From: Dioscorea cayenensis subsp. rotundata
Taxonomy: Eukaryota > Streptophyta > Magnoliopsida > Dioscoreales > Dioscoreaceae
Length of the DNA stretch: 64,000 nucleotides
Assembly: GCF_009730915.1 (NCBI RefSeq)
Contig: NC_052475.1
Coordinates: 620,001-684,000 of the forward strand
Direction of reading: 5' to 3'
Shown in pieces: positions 16,238 through 29,639 of the stretch. The notes beneath the pieces were generated by a model. It saw only the letters and a program-made list of their open reading frames with translations. It was not told the origin of the DNA and ran no database searches. Made by a program: the position numbers and the translations under genes. Numbering within the stretch: the stretch's first letter is position 1; each line of letters starts with the position of its first letter.

Positions 16238-18512
16238 CTCACCAGCGTACAATTTCTTGGAGGTGCTCATCACAAAAATCCACTTGCCCCCACCAGAATC
16301 TTTGGATGTATGAAGAAGCTCTCCCGTTAGCTTGTGCACAATCTTCCCATCTATAGGCACATACTCATATTGCTCCCGCTCCAGCTGGCAAAAGTAATTG
16401 TTTATACATCAGTTTAGCTGACAAAGATGTAGTAGTACAGGCAAGAAAGAGCTCGCTATAGTACTACATAAACAAAAATGAAAAAAATGTGGTGAATGGA
16501 CAGAAGTCATAATGGAGGCATGGTCCATTCATCATGCTTCTCGCAGATTATGTGATCATGTTTTGAGATCGCTACACAAGAAGATCACTCTCAAGGCAAA
16601 ATTCAACTGAATTATAAGACGTCTTACCCGACCAAGATACTTAATGCACTGTTGCCTAAGCACTGCCCTTGGACACTCCTTAATATCCACATTTCTACCT
16701 TCACCAAGATCCAGCCTGCATTTAGCACAGGTATTATTTATTTTTTTAGTCAAATATAAGAGTTTCAAAATTGACAAAAGCATGCGGCAAGTGTAACTGA
16801 GAAATATGATGCCTTTCCAAGGTGTGAACAGGCAGCTACCAATTTTTTTGTTATCTCACCAACTAGTCTTTCAGTTTGGCAGGAGAATGAAAGTACTGTA
16901 CAACACCCACTTTTGGGTCACACGGAGAATTATAGGTCAAAGAACCTTCAGGGATTCCCAGTCTACATATCCTAATAATGGTTCAGGACATCTAGGATCC
17001 ATCTGTTTTTTTTAATCATATATAAGATTTAAAAAATGAGTGCATAACGTTTTGATGTTCCTTGTAGTTTGCTTTATATCACATCCTAACTAATGCTTGC
17101 CACTTTCATGAAATCAAGATAGCTACACCGTGTTTCACATCCTATCTTTACTGGTTACAGTTATAGCCATCCACAACTATTGCTTTCAATCAGTGAAAAA
17201 AAGGAATACTATTGTCCATCCATTGAATGATAAATTGATAATTGGTGATCAAGGCTTGACTATGCAAGCACTGAGTTTGTCCAGTTCCCTCCATACCTTC
17301 ATTTCCATCTAGCGAGAACTTATATTCATTTAAAAAAAAAAATGAACAAAGCAACAACTTGTCATATTTTATAGAGCTTTTTTACTTCTCGCGCATTTTA
17401 GTGCATGGGGGTCACTTTCTCTCAACAAAAGAAAGTCATAAGCGCATGATGAAGATCCCTGAGGGAGTGCTATGACTCACCAGTAAAAGAAAGGCTGGCC
17501 AGCCTTGCTGCTGCACCATTCGTCGAAGTAGCAATGCAAATTATGGCCCATAACGATGTCTTGGATCAATCTACACCACAACAAAGAAAAAAATTGAAAT
17601 TATTCATCAAAATTTTTAGCAGCAAAAAGAACAAAGTCAAAATTTCAACTCTCTATAGGAACTAAAAATGATCACTTCTTAGGAACATTAAAGATTACAA
17701 TTTTTCTCCTCCTGAATTTTTAAGCAAAAGCCTAATAAAGCACTTATCTTTGAACTAACAATGAGAAGCATATTAGATTCATTTCTTAAAAAAAAAAGGT
17801 TGATAACTCACGGCTTCAATCCAATGCTGAAAAGCCAACTTCAGGGCTCTCTCGTCCTTGGACAAACCATTACCCACCTGAGCAAAAGCAGACCACAAAA
17901 GAGTACATACCCATAAGCACCAACACGACATGACTCAATGTTTTCATTCATTGCCACAAAAGAAAAATAATAAAATTAATAATTTATTGATAAACAAGAA
18001 ACAAACTAAACCTTGGAGGCGTTCAAGGAAACACGATTCCACCGCGAGATCGCCGTCTCCGGCTTCAAATAGTTGAAAAAGGACACCGTGCTATGGTTCA
18101 ACCTCACGTAATCAATCGCTTGCCACCTTTCCCAATAATCACCCCAAAAAAATCACAAAAAAATGAAGCCAAAAACCAGGCATCGATTCTCAAAACCCTA
18201 CCAGAGCTCCTCAACAACGACAGCAGAATCAGCAAGCCGGCGCCGTGTCCGGTAGCTCCGGTACACTTTCTGAACCTTCGTCGCCGCTTTGGTTTCCGAT
18301 CCATCCATCATCATCACCTCCGAAGTCTTCGATTCAAGAGTACCATCACAGCCCCCAATGTTCTCAGACGCTTCGAGTCCCAAAGCAGCAGGAACATCAA
18401 CCACCATCGAGGCCTCAATCTCGGTCCCCGATACAAATCGGCCATCCACCGAGCGAGGAAATGCAGCCGTCGATGTATCGAAGTGCGCCATCACCACGGT
18501 CTCCACCTCCAT
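16238..18512 (-). CDS. IQM: IQ-motif calmodulin-binding protein (IQM family), 5' part only
   Basis: Six exons are visible on the minus strand: 18512-18202, 18126-18012, 17877-17812, 17570-17481, 16715-16628, 16384-16238. The rest lies in the gap. The start (18512) is the ATG of MEVETVV. The IQ-type segment is [18 protein letters not shown], followed by family blocks [71 protein letters not shown] and [18 protein letters not shown] proteins bind calmodulin independently of calcium and act in stress and stomatal signalling. In exon 4 the expected RYGHNLH is broken by one extra base near 17545-17549 (GGGCCAT on the coding strand where GGGCAT would keep frame). On both sides the reading is well conserved, so I suspect a consensus error. 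The exon 2 donor is GTTTAG, weak but usable. Confidence 0.85.
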
Positions 18513-18620
18513 TCGAGGGTTTCTATATAGAGCTCTATCGAAAGCCAGAAAAAACAGTGAATCGAGAGAAGCGGGATGACAAACAAGTGGAGCAATCTGT
18601 TGCCTTTTATAGAAGGCCAA

Positions 18621-20819
18621 GTGTTTCTATTATTATTATATTATTATTATTATTAATATTAATATTATTGATTGATTTAAAAAAAAAAATATTTAAGTAG
18701 TGAGAAATAAAAATTATAAATAAAATAAAAAATAAATAAATATTTTTTTAAGTAGTGAATAATCGAGGAAACAGCAACAAAAGAGCACGACAAAAATAAT
18801 AAAAATTATGCGATATAGATGGGTCCCAGTCACCGTCATAAGTCAGCGACCACCTAAAGAGACGTCAATTTCTCAGCCAGTCACTGCCGTCACTTATCAC
18901 CGTTTCACTCCGTTACTCCTCCGACTTACTCCTGCCCATCTGCCACTATAAATAAACAATATATTTATTAAAACTAATTCTTAAAACATTAGTTATATTA
19001 ATTACCATAACCAACTGTCCTTGTGAACGGACCCTACAGAGGACCCAGCCATTAGGATTACAAATGAATTAAGTTGTTTGTGAACTACTTCGAGTTCGAT
19101 TTTCTAAACAAATAAGGCTCATTAAAACTCGTAGGTGTTTATGAACCTACTCAATCGCCTTTATTGTGTATGCTGTAGTGTGAGTGCACGCCCTCTAAAT
19201 TTTTTTGATATTTTTAAATCAAGAGAAATGCTGTAGTTTTGTTGGATTTAAATTAAATACCTACCGTCGTTCTATATATATATATAGTGCCATTATTGTA
19301 AATAATATTGAATAATAATTATGTGCAGTTAATAAAAATAATTCTACACAATTTTATATATTATTATAATATAACATCTACCATCAAATATTTTTAAAAA
19401 ATAATAACTCTAAAAATATACTTAGTTAAAATATATATAGATAGATACAAGCATACATCTATGTTTGTACTATATATGTTTCATGAATATTATAAACTAA
19501 TTAACATACTTCTAATGCTTTTTTGAACTCGAGTTTGTAATTAATTTTATCAAGTTAAGTTTGAGCACTTCTAAGCTCAGCTCAAATAGATTTCCTACCA
19601 CAATGAGTAATTCTTCAAATACTGATTGGTAATACTATAAAAAAGATAATCCACTTTGAGATCTTCTAATTGTTATTAACATCTAAGATATTAATATTTT
19701 TATTTTTTCACATGTTCTATTTAACTATTGGTAGATCATAAGGATCATGAGGCTTCTCATCGTAATATTTAACTTACTCGTTGTCTGTTTTTTTTTAAAC
19801 TGTATTTTGTTTCAGGAAAATATAAAGTTTATCCAATTTTATTTATTATATATACATATCAAATCAACTAAACAACAATGCAATCTATTCATATACTAAA
19901 TATTAAAAGAAAAAAGAATAATATAAATCAATTTATAAACATCACTTCATTCAAAAAAAAAATTATATAGATCACATCCATGGCTTGTCAACAAGATGGT
20001 TGATGTATACATTTTCTTCCTTCCAGATAATACTATAATAACCAAAGGAGACAAAGGACAACCTCAATGTTATGAAACATAAATATTTACAACTAACTTT
20101 AGCTTACTTGTCTAAGGTATAATGGTATATAGATATTGTACTTATAAATATGACCAACGGATATTTAACTCATCACTTGAAGTGCAAGATGACAAAAATG
20201 TAGCACGCATTGAGATATAATTAATTAACCATTTGATCAAGTCTGTTTAATATTTGAGGTAAGTGTTAGGTTGATTCATAATCAAAGTTTAAACCAATTA
20301 GCTACGTATAAGTTTCAAACAGTTTTCAATTAATTGGCTACGTAGTTGCATTGCTAGTCTCTCATCAAACTTTAGACTAGCTTGTGGGTCTACAAGCCTA
20401 CCTCTTCATGGCCCCACATTATCTTTCATAAAAGACTCATAGTCAAGCACTAAAGTTTTTATAGATTTGTTTTTCCTTAGTTTATTTAGTAATTAGTTCA
20501 GCCGACCTCATGCAATATATATATTTTTAAAAAAATTATGAACAAGTCAGTCATCATGCGATGGATGCTTTAAAAACATTATTATTATTTTTGGTTATAT
20601 ATATATATGAGCTGGATCATGGGTTACAAATGTTAAATACCAGTTGTCTCTTGGTTTATTAATACGAGTCCTTCACACATAAAATTCTTATTTTTGGGAG
20701 ATTTGAGATCGAAACATATGTAAAATAAAATCACGATATTGTTGAGCTCACGGATGTGCTCCACATTAATGTACGTCCCAGATTATCATTTTAAATGGAG
20801 GTGTTGATTGTCTATTGTT

Positions 20820-20854
<35 letters not shown>

Positions 20855-22652
20855 GGTATAAGTAAAGCTTGATACTCTGAAAAAGATTGAGATAATTTGG
20901 TGATCGTCCATCTTAATTTGTTGGTTGGTGTGATCCATAGGATAATTCCAGGATGAACAAAACAAGTGGCCATTGATAGTCCAACTTTTGATTTGATTTT
21001 TTTGACTGAGATTGATATTTTTGTGTGAGCTAGAGTTGAATTAAATCATTCCAAGTCAAAAAAACAGAGCATAGAAAAATTATATGTTATTCTATTTATA
21101 TGCACGCCTAAACATATGATGCACATTTTGGAGTTAAACTATTAAACTTGATATATGACAGGTTTGACTTCAACATTGAAATTATAGAGTTAAATATATT
21201 TTTAAATTATATGAATCATTTTATTATATTTGTAAAAAAATAAATAATATAAATAAATCATTACATAATCATTATATCTCAGGCACACATTAAAAAAATT
21301 AAAACGTAACTCTTCTCTGTGTATGACATATGAGTCAAATATTTTATCGTTTTAGTATTACGTTAATGATAAAATCATGATTTAATATGAGTATGTGTTT
21401 ATCTATAAATCCATGCATTTAATGTTTGGATTCCAAAATAAATATCTAGATGCCAATGTGTTGAGTTTATCCATAGATGAATTTAAATAGTGAAATACCT
21501 AATTTGGGTTGCTGCAGTGCACCTGCCATGCTACTATGTCTTAAATACCATGCCAACTCATGCATACTTCTTTAAGGTCCCAGTACTCTAGTTTTTGAGG
21601 TAGTTTCACCTGCTCATTGCTCAGAGAATTGAAGTTAAGGAGAACAAAAGAAGTTGTTGCCAACTCTTAAATCTAGATATAAAATTTAAAACATATAAAT
21701 AAATAAATAAATAACTTTTATGTATTTCTCCAAGTGCTTGTTGGTGAGAGCTTTCCTGCTACTGAAAAATGATCAAAGATCTCTAACTTTTCAGTCTGAC
21801 AGAGTGGCTATAAACAGATGATTTTTTTAAGTGATCATTTTTCAAAAACTCCATCTCATTTCACCTCCTCTTATTATTTTATTATACGGTCATTTAAATC
21901 ATTTATAATGGTTTTGTTACTATCCCATTTTTATACTGGTATGCATTACATTTGTAACTTGTAATTTTTTTTAAATATATATTTTAAGTTTTTTCTATTT
22001 AAAAAAATAAAAATAAAAATTAACCAAATTTAGAATATAGTTAAACTTAAGTGCCGACTAAATTAGGACTTATATTTGGTTGGGTGTAATCAATCGATTT
22101 GATTTAGACTAATTTATTAAATATAACAATTTAAAATTCGGTCTGGTGCAGAGCCAACAAACAAAAACATTGATCCAGTCTACCATCTAATCTAGTAGTT
22201 AATCAGTGATTAAAGACTTATGACCTTCAACATTTGGTATTAAATCATGGCCGTAATTAGGTTAATAAAACGCGTTTCTTAAACTTTATTAGTTAAAACG
22301 TTACAAATAATAATGATGTAATCTGAGGTTTGTTTTGGTTAGATTGTTATTCATTTTTATTAATTTTATTTATTAAGAGAAAATAAAAAGGATCAGCATC
22401 ACCGGCCATTAGCTTTATATAACGTTGGGAAAACAAGCTTTGGAATAATTAATGTGGAGATGCCATTAATTCTAATTAAACACTTTTTGACGTCTGTATA
22501 ACCATGGTTTCACATACACACATATATATACACTCATTAGGTGCTTTAATTGAATTTATTTTCTCAATTTGAAGAGCATCTCCATTAGTATAATCACCTT
22601 TGCCTATGCCCACCGACATTCTTTCTTTGTAGCACCGTCTTGGTCTTTATTT

Positions 22653-22692
<40 letters not shown>

Positions 22693-22879
22693 TTTAAATC
22701 ATATAAGAACATTTGTAGAAGGTCCCAAATTTTTAAAAATATTTTTAAAAAAAAAAACCGAGAGAAGAGAGAACCAAGAAAAGAAATGATTTTGTGGACC
22801 CGAAAAAGTTATCATAAGTTTAAAAAAAGAGAGGGGGGAGGTGTGGGGTGGCGGGAAGCAGTTGAATGTTTATCTAATG
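18621..22879. other. Gene desert, AT-rich
   Basis: Starts with ATT-type low-complexity sequence at 18631-18660. Many short AT or TA dinucleotide runs follow (19273-19285, 20597-20608, 20825-20852, 22653-22690). No ORF has a recognisable product. AATTAGCTACGTA (20296) and AATTGGCTACGTA (20332) form a short near-repeat. I see no gene or RNA. Confidence 0.6.
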
Positions 22880-22887
22880 ATGTTAGG

Positions 22888-23359
22888 TAGAGGGTGTAAT
22901 CGATCGAGTTCGAGTCGAAGCGATAGCGAGCTCGAGCTCGAGCTCGACCGAAAAATTTCGAGTACTCGATACTCGGCTCGAGCTCGATCCAAGATGTTAT
23001 TTTATAGCTCGAGCTCGACTCGAAGCATAAAGTCGAGCTACTCGAGCTCGCTTTCGATTAAGTTCGAAAAAGTTTGAAAAATAACCATAAACATTATCTT
23101 TCGAACTCGAGCTCGACTCGAGCTCGAAAGTTTTTCCCCTTGATTTTTATCAAATAAATCTAATATTATATATATACATACATACTCGATTAGGCTCGCG
23201 AGCACTCGAGCCAAGTATCATAATACTCGAACTCGGCTCGTTCGACTACTCGAGCTACTCGAGCTCGAGCTCGGCTCGACTGTGACCGAGCCGAGTTCGA
23301 GTTTTCACCGAGTCGAGCCCGAGTAGCTTGCGAGTAGAGGTGTATCATTTACACCCCTA
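22888..23359. mobile_element. Non-autonomous hAT-type element, rich in CTCGAGCTCG
   Basis: A 472-bp unit flanked by a perfect 8-bp duplication ATGTTAGG (22880-22887 and 23360-23367), the length typical of hAT transposons. The left end reads TAGAGGGTGTAAT and the right end, inverted, TAGGGGTGTAAAT, so the terminal repeats match with one indel. The interior is dominated by overlapping palindromes of GAGCTC, CTCGAG and ACTCGA on both strands and carries no transposase. It would depend on an autonomous hAT element elsewhere. The intact duplication suggests a fairly recent insertion. Confidence 0.85.
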
Positions 23360-23367
23360 ATGTTAGG

Positions 23368-25630
23368 ATTCAAAATTTACATATATCCTCAAAAGGCATG
23401 AGCTATATATATACGTATTACTATAAGTATTTAAATATAATATATTTTTTTTTCTACAATACGGATAAGCCACCTCTCAAACATTGTACAAATTTTTAAT
23501 CATGTTTTGAAAAAAAAAAAATCAAATCTTCAACTTTTCGCATATGAGTTTATGACTCAATTATTGCAGTAATGAGCATAAAACGGATTGATTCAATTAG
23601 TTACTTATTTATAAGTTTCCAGTATCTTGAATTAGTATTTTTTTTATAACACCAGTATGTAGAAGACAATATATATATAATTACTTTATGACTTAATCTA
23701 ACTTAAAAGAGATATTCTGATAACAGTGTGCTTCATTGAACCAGAAATGGTTTTGTTAAAGTGGTAAACAAACCGGTAAAACAGGTGAATTAAAGCAGTC
23801 AATTTGTTTACATAACTTTATTTACAAAGGTCATACATGGACCCAAGTGAGGAGCTGGCGGCATGGTATGCATAGAATAACACTTCTTTTGAAACTTTGG
23901 GATTGTGTTGTGAACCACATGACATGGAATATATTCATGTGTTGTTTGACCTTCAAATGGGCTCACTTCCTTGCAATTTCTTATAAGTTTTAAGCCTTAA
24001 AACAGAGACTTATTTGAATGTATTTGTTTAATTATATGTGATTGTTCTCCTAATTTGGAGTTATGATATGGTCTCAAAATCCCCAGACACTTGTTTTTAA
24101 GAACTTAAGAGGAGTTTCCTGGATGGTGTGAACTTTGTGTCATTTTAGACTGACTGTGGCGGCTTGTGTAGTTGTTTTCTTCATTCTTTGAATTTTTTAA
24201 TGCTTGTCTGGAGATAACCACTCTGTCCAACTCCCACCATCCTTACTGTTTTAAGTATGTATGGATTAAACTAATTCATTAATTATTTGTTGTCTTGATT
24301 TGTCATTATTATACCATCACCGCAATAGTCAATAGATGAGTGAGAGTTGAGAGTGATACTCTCGTATGAAAAGTCAAGAATTCAACATTTTTATTTTTAA
24401 AATTTAAAATAAAAGTACAATTAATTTTCACGTGAAAAATTAAAAATTTGTTTTTTTTTTCAAAATATGACTAAAAATTGTGTTTCATTTTGTATGATTC
24501 TAGAACCAGGATATTTTTTTAATTCTCTTCTATCATATTCTAACACGTATGCTATTATTTTTTATGTTATAGTTGAGAACATATATCAGGCCGTGATAGA
24601 AGACCAGAAAATAATCTAATTCTGAAACCACGTGAGATGTTTTCCTAAAACTTTCGAGGTACTTTATGATTTCCCTTTCAATATATATATATATATATAT
24701 ATTTTTCTAAGATTATTAAGCAATTAGCAATTAAAGAGAAGGAGAAGATGAGATGTATATCATTTATTTAATATATATGAATTACATATTTTTATTTAAA
24801 AAGTTATAGGTACATAATAAGTATTAAATTTAATTATGATTTATATATTTATATGTGTGTATATATATTGATAAGGACTCCTAGGAAGAATTTGGCAATT
24901 ATAAGATTTTCATATCCAATGATGTTTAATTGTTGAATAAGACCACCACACCACCTTCTTTATTGACAACAACTGTTTTAATTAATTAATATTATTATTT
25001 TAAATATTAATGTTTATAATTACTTTGAGCAATTGAAAGTTTAAATACTTGCTCTAAATAAATTTGATTGCATATATATATATATACACACACACCATCC
25101 CCTTAGACAATTTCAAACAACTCTTAGTTAGAATATTTTTAATTCAGAAATAAGAATAACATAAGCAATATAACACAATATAAATAGTTGAGTTTCAATA
25201 TATATATTTGTACTGTTTTATATTTGATGTTTAATAGATAGTATAAATTTTTTACCAAAATATAGTTTTGTTTTTTAATTGTGTTGTAGCTTAACAAAAT
25301 TTTTGTACTATAAGTTTTTGGGAAATATAAAAATAAAATTTTGTTACAATTAATTACTTTTTTATGTTGTACTTTTATTTTATGTCATATTTTAATCTTA
25401 TTTGCATGATAAATGATGGATAAAAATTAAAATTGTGTTAGACTATACTTCTAATTTTTCACATTTTAAATGCTTAATAGCAAAACAGAGAATTTTACTT
25501 TTTATTATTTAGTGAACGACAGAATGATTACAAAATAAATAATTTCCAAACTTCACTTTATTACAAATAATATCAGTCAATAATAATAAGCTGCTCATAT
25601 TAATTCTTAGGCTTGATTCTCGTTGCATTT
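23368..25630. other. Gene desert, AT-rich
   Basis: No gene recognised. Simple AT runs lie at 24680-24701 and 25074-25086. The rest is AT-rich single-copy-looking sequence with poly-T and poly-A tracts. Confidence 0.6.
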
Positions 25631-25635
25631 ACCAA

Positions 25636-26090
25636 GGCCCATTCTAATCAGTTCTCTAGCCTATGATTCACTGAAGCCCAGATTAACAGACACACACACA
25701 GACCCACTCTAATTGGCCCTTTAGCCTATGAGTTACTGAAGAAGCCCAGATTAACAGACAAACACACAGGCCCATTATAATTGGCCCTTTAGCCTACGAG
25801 ACACTGAAGCCCAGATTAACAGACACACACAGAGGCCCACTATAATTGTGCCTTTAGTCTATGAATCACTGAAGCCCAGACTAACAAAGACACATACAGG
25901 CCCACTTTAACTGGCCCTTTAGCCTGCGAGTCACTGAAGTTTAGATTAACAGACACACACAGAGGCCCACTATAATTGTGCCTTTAGTCTATGAATCACT
26001 GAAGCCCAGACTAACAAAGACACATACAGGCCCACTTTAACTGGCCCTTTAGCCTGCGAGTCACTGAAGCTTAGATTAACACGCACGCAC
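25636..26090. repeat. 65-bp minisatellite, seven units, upstream of CSA
   Basis: Units start (at GGCCCA or its variant) at 25636, 25701, 25769, 25834, 25899, 25964 and 26029. Spacing is 65 bp except one of 68. A unit reads roughly GGCCCACTMTAATTGGCCC, then TTTAGCCTATGAGTCACTGA, AGCCCAGATTAACA and GACACACACA. The last four units form two nearly identical 130-bp dimers, which implies a recent duplication of a pair. The array ends about 260 bases before the CSA start codon. GGCCCA is the reverse complement of TGGGCC, the site II motif found in promoters of many plant housekeeping genes. Confidence 0.9.
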
Positions 26091-26334
26091 ACTTAAAAAA
26101 TAAAAACTAATTAATTAATTAATTAATTAAAAAAAGGGACCCAATTTTGGACCAATAGAAATATCTCGTTATCTATGATTTGAGAGACTAGAGAGAGAAG
26201 AAGGGGAGGAGAAAAAGAGGAAACGAGGGGCGTGAGCATAGCGAGATCGAATCATCGGCTTCTTCTTCGTTTCATCGATCATAGTGTCCCGCCGGCGGGA
26301 TTCAACCAAAGCAACGGCGCGATCGCCGACGAAG

Positions 26335-26487
26335 ATGCGTGGGAGGAGATGTGGAAGGAGGTCAGGGCCAGGGAAGAGGGCGCGTTACCCCCCAATTCAT
26401 TCGCCAGCCGCATCCGCTCCCGCCGTACTTCCTCACTTGAGCTTTCCCAACGCAAAGAGATCGTCAGCCCTCACCATGGTGCCGTGA
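26335..26487 (+). promoter_or_regulatory. Upstream start codon and overlapping short ORF on CSA mRNA
   Basis: The first ATG seen after the presumed leader start is at 26335, with A at -3. It opens a 50-codon frame that ends at 26487 and overlaps the real CSA start (26349) in another frame. If the transcript begins upstream of 26335, CSA translation would need leaky scanning. Its peptide is arginine- and proline-rich, as expected from an out-of-frame reading of GC-rich coding sequence. Confidence 0.45.
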
Positions 26488-29400
26488 ATTCACTTCAGGT
26501 ATCCCTCCTCCTCTTCCCTCACCTCTATGATGAATTGATCTCAAGCATAGCTCTGACAACGAAGCTCAGGTTGATTTGATCGAAGGTCGGTATCTGTTAT
26601 CCGGGGCATCGGATGCTTCAGCGGCTGCTTTTGATGTCCAGCATGCTACCGATCGTGAAGGGAATGGCCTTATTGCAAAGCACAAGAGTCTCTTCGTTGT
26701 TGACAAGCAGCTTGAGTTTGGGCACAAGTATGCTATTTCTTCTGTTCTCTGGTATCCTGTGGATACGGGCCTCTTCGTTACTGGTTCGTTGGATCATCAT
26801 GTCAAAGTCTGGGATACGAATTCGGTTCAAGTATGACAATGCTTGCTTTTGTAGCAGCTTTAAAAATTCGGTCTTTTTTTTTTTTTATATTTGTTTTCAA
26901 TGGATGCTATTGTTTGTGTTGTTGCAGGTGGTCATGGATTTTAAGATGCCTGGAAAGGTTTATGGCATGGCTATGTCAGCAATTGCTACAACACACATGC
27001 TTATTGCTGCTGGAAGTGAAGACGTTCAAGTTCGTTTATGTGACATTGCTTCTGGGGCATTCACTCATACACTTTCTGGTCATCGTGGTAAGATTTCCCT
27101 AGCTTAATATTTGCCATTGTCATGTTTCTGTGCGTTATCTTCTGTCTTTTTCTTTCTGAGTCTACGTTCACTTGATACATCTCCTTCACCCTCAAGGAAA
27201 ATGCGTTGTAACTTCACAATAACATGAGCCCTTAGTGGTGCCCCCTTCAATAGTCTGAAATTTACTTCTTTTACAGACTCAGTGACATACATAAAAAAGA
27301 ATAGAAAGACTAGTCTTTGAATGGTACTTCTCAAACTGAATATATGATTATGGATCACCAAGCACTGCCGTGCATACCAAAAAAAAAAAAAGGTAAGCTA
27401 CAATATTAAAGAAGCTCAAGTGTCGTCACTGCAAGGAGCTCCTTCAACTTAGCATCATCTTCATCATGACATAGGTCCTTGTTCATGAATCAATTACTCA
27501 AAGTAATGCTTTAGTATCTTTATGCTGAAGTACAATTTTTTATTCCCTTCTTTTCAGTTCCAAAATCTATGCTCCTTTTATTAAGTTAATTACTTCTGGT
27601 TATTTAGAGCATTTACTTTCAGGGTATGTTTATTCATTGTCTTGTAGATGCCTATCATCATGCATTGTTCTGTCTCTGCAGATGGAGTTATGTCACTGGA
27701 ATGGTCAGCCTCCAGTGAGTGGATTTTGATGACAGGAGGTTGTGATGGTGCAATACGATTCTGGGATATAAGGCGTGCAGGGTGTTTCCTTGTGCTAGAT
27801 CAGTCACGATCTCAGTTAGGAAGACGACCCCCATTGTCTACCAACACAGTGAAGAAGGTATGCATCCCTTGACAATGCTTGGAAGACTTTGTAGCTTATT
27901 TGCTCATGCCTCAATCTTTAGTTTAGTTTGAAATTGCTTATATTGCTGAGTAACAAAACTTACTTCTGTCAATTCTGTTCTTCATTGTTTCTTATTGTTC
28001 TTTTGGTTCAGCTTTTACCATTAATCATCTGCCTGAAACCTGTTAGTTAATCTTTTTGCGTCCTGGTGAATGTTACCTACGCTGCTGCACTGCCATTATC
28101 ATGACCATTTACCTGAATTTGGGCCTTGGAATGAGGATATTTTGTCTAGAAATGTCTTTTTTGTTGTCTTGTTAATCCTTTTGATCTCCTGCAAACTTTC
28201 TGTTCTGTTTGAGTTAAGTATTAAACATTTAGACCTTTTGTTGCCTTGCCCCTGTTTACCAAATTCGTCATGATAGCTAAATTAATTTTCTTCTTCTCGT
28301 GATAATCTCTTGATTGAAAGTTTGAACATTCTATTATTAGCAGCTTTTTTCTTTAAGTCAACCTAGTTTTTGCTCAATTCCATCATTTTTCCCTTTGGCA
28401 AGGGGCTAACATCAAGGATGGCCTCTTCTGGGCAGTATTCTGCCAAGGGCCTTGTGAGTCAGAGAAAGTCTTCTCTTGGAAATACCATGAAGCAGCTGCC
28501 CTCTCTGCGTAAAGGTAACTTTCTAAGCAAAGGGTCTACAGTACAGAGGCTACATCCTGGCATGACATCAGGTCAAAACCGTGCAACTGCTCATTATGGA
28601 GCTGTTACTGGACTGAAAGCAACTGGAGATGGCATGTATCTTATCAGTTCAGGTTAAACCATCTTGCCTTTGATATTCTTTTCATTATTTTTTGCTTTTC
28701 TGGAGATATCAGGAACAATTGTTTTTATCATACTATTAATGATTCAGTTTGTAACTTCTCTCTTATCTATGGTGCATCAATGACAAATGGATTGAAAGAT
28801 TTACTACATGACTATGAAAGTTTCTGAATTGTTGATAGATGTGCTTCTTGCTTTGCTTGACCATCTGTATTTGAATGAACTCAAATTGGTTGAGTGTTTA
28901 TGTTAACATTGTTTACCCTTCAGCTTGAGCATGATTAAAGGGTATGGTGTAATTTGGTTTTAGCATGCCTTTTCCCTTTCTCTCACTATATGGCATAATT
29001 ATCATGAATTCCCATTGTTGATTTAACTGATTATCGTTTCTTGTTTAAAATTGGATTTCTATGTGCATTTTTTTCAGGGTCAGATTCAAGATTAAGGCTG
29101 TGGGATATTGAATCTGGGTGCAATACATTGGTGAACTTTGAGGCAATGCGTCTACAGACCAGCAAAGGAATGAAGTTGGCCGTCAATGATGACTCCTCCC
29201 TTGTATTTACTCCCTGCATGGCAACGGTCAAGGCGCGTCTCTTTATAAATAGGATGTGCTTTTTGACTCTTCCAAAAAGATTAGGTGGTGTTCATATTAT
29301 TATTAACTAGATTATGCTCATTCTTTTAGGCCTACGACGTGTGGACTGGAACAGTAAAGAAGACATTTCATGGGCATTATGAATCTGTGAACTGCTGCCA

Positions 29401-29589
29401 TTTTAGTTCTCTTGATCAGGTAACTTTGACAATCATATTCATTAATGATGCCCGTTTTGATTAATTATATGCTGACTGTTGGACTAATCTAAATTCATAT
29501 ACTATAGGAGCTGTATACCGGAAGCAATGATAGGCAAATTCTCGTTTGGTCTACTCCTCCTGCTGCATTTGAGGTTCTCTCTCTCTCTG

Positions 29590-29639
<50 letters not shown>

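Noticed and set aside
18093-18700. Plus-strand ORFs of 145 and 151 codons
   Set aside because: They are antisense to the IQM first exons, which are clearly coding on the minus strand.
25636-26090. CRISPR-like regular repeats
   Set aside because: This is a plant genome, the 65-bp units are contiguous, and there are no unique spacers; it is a minisatellite.
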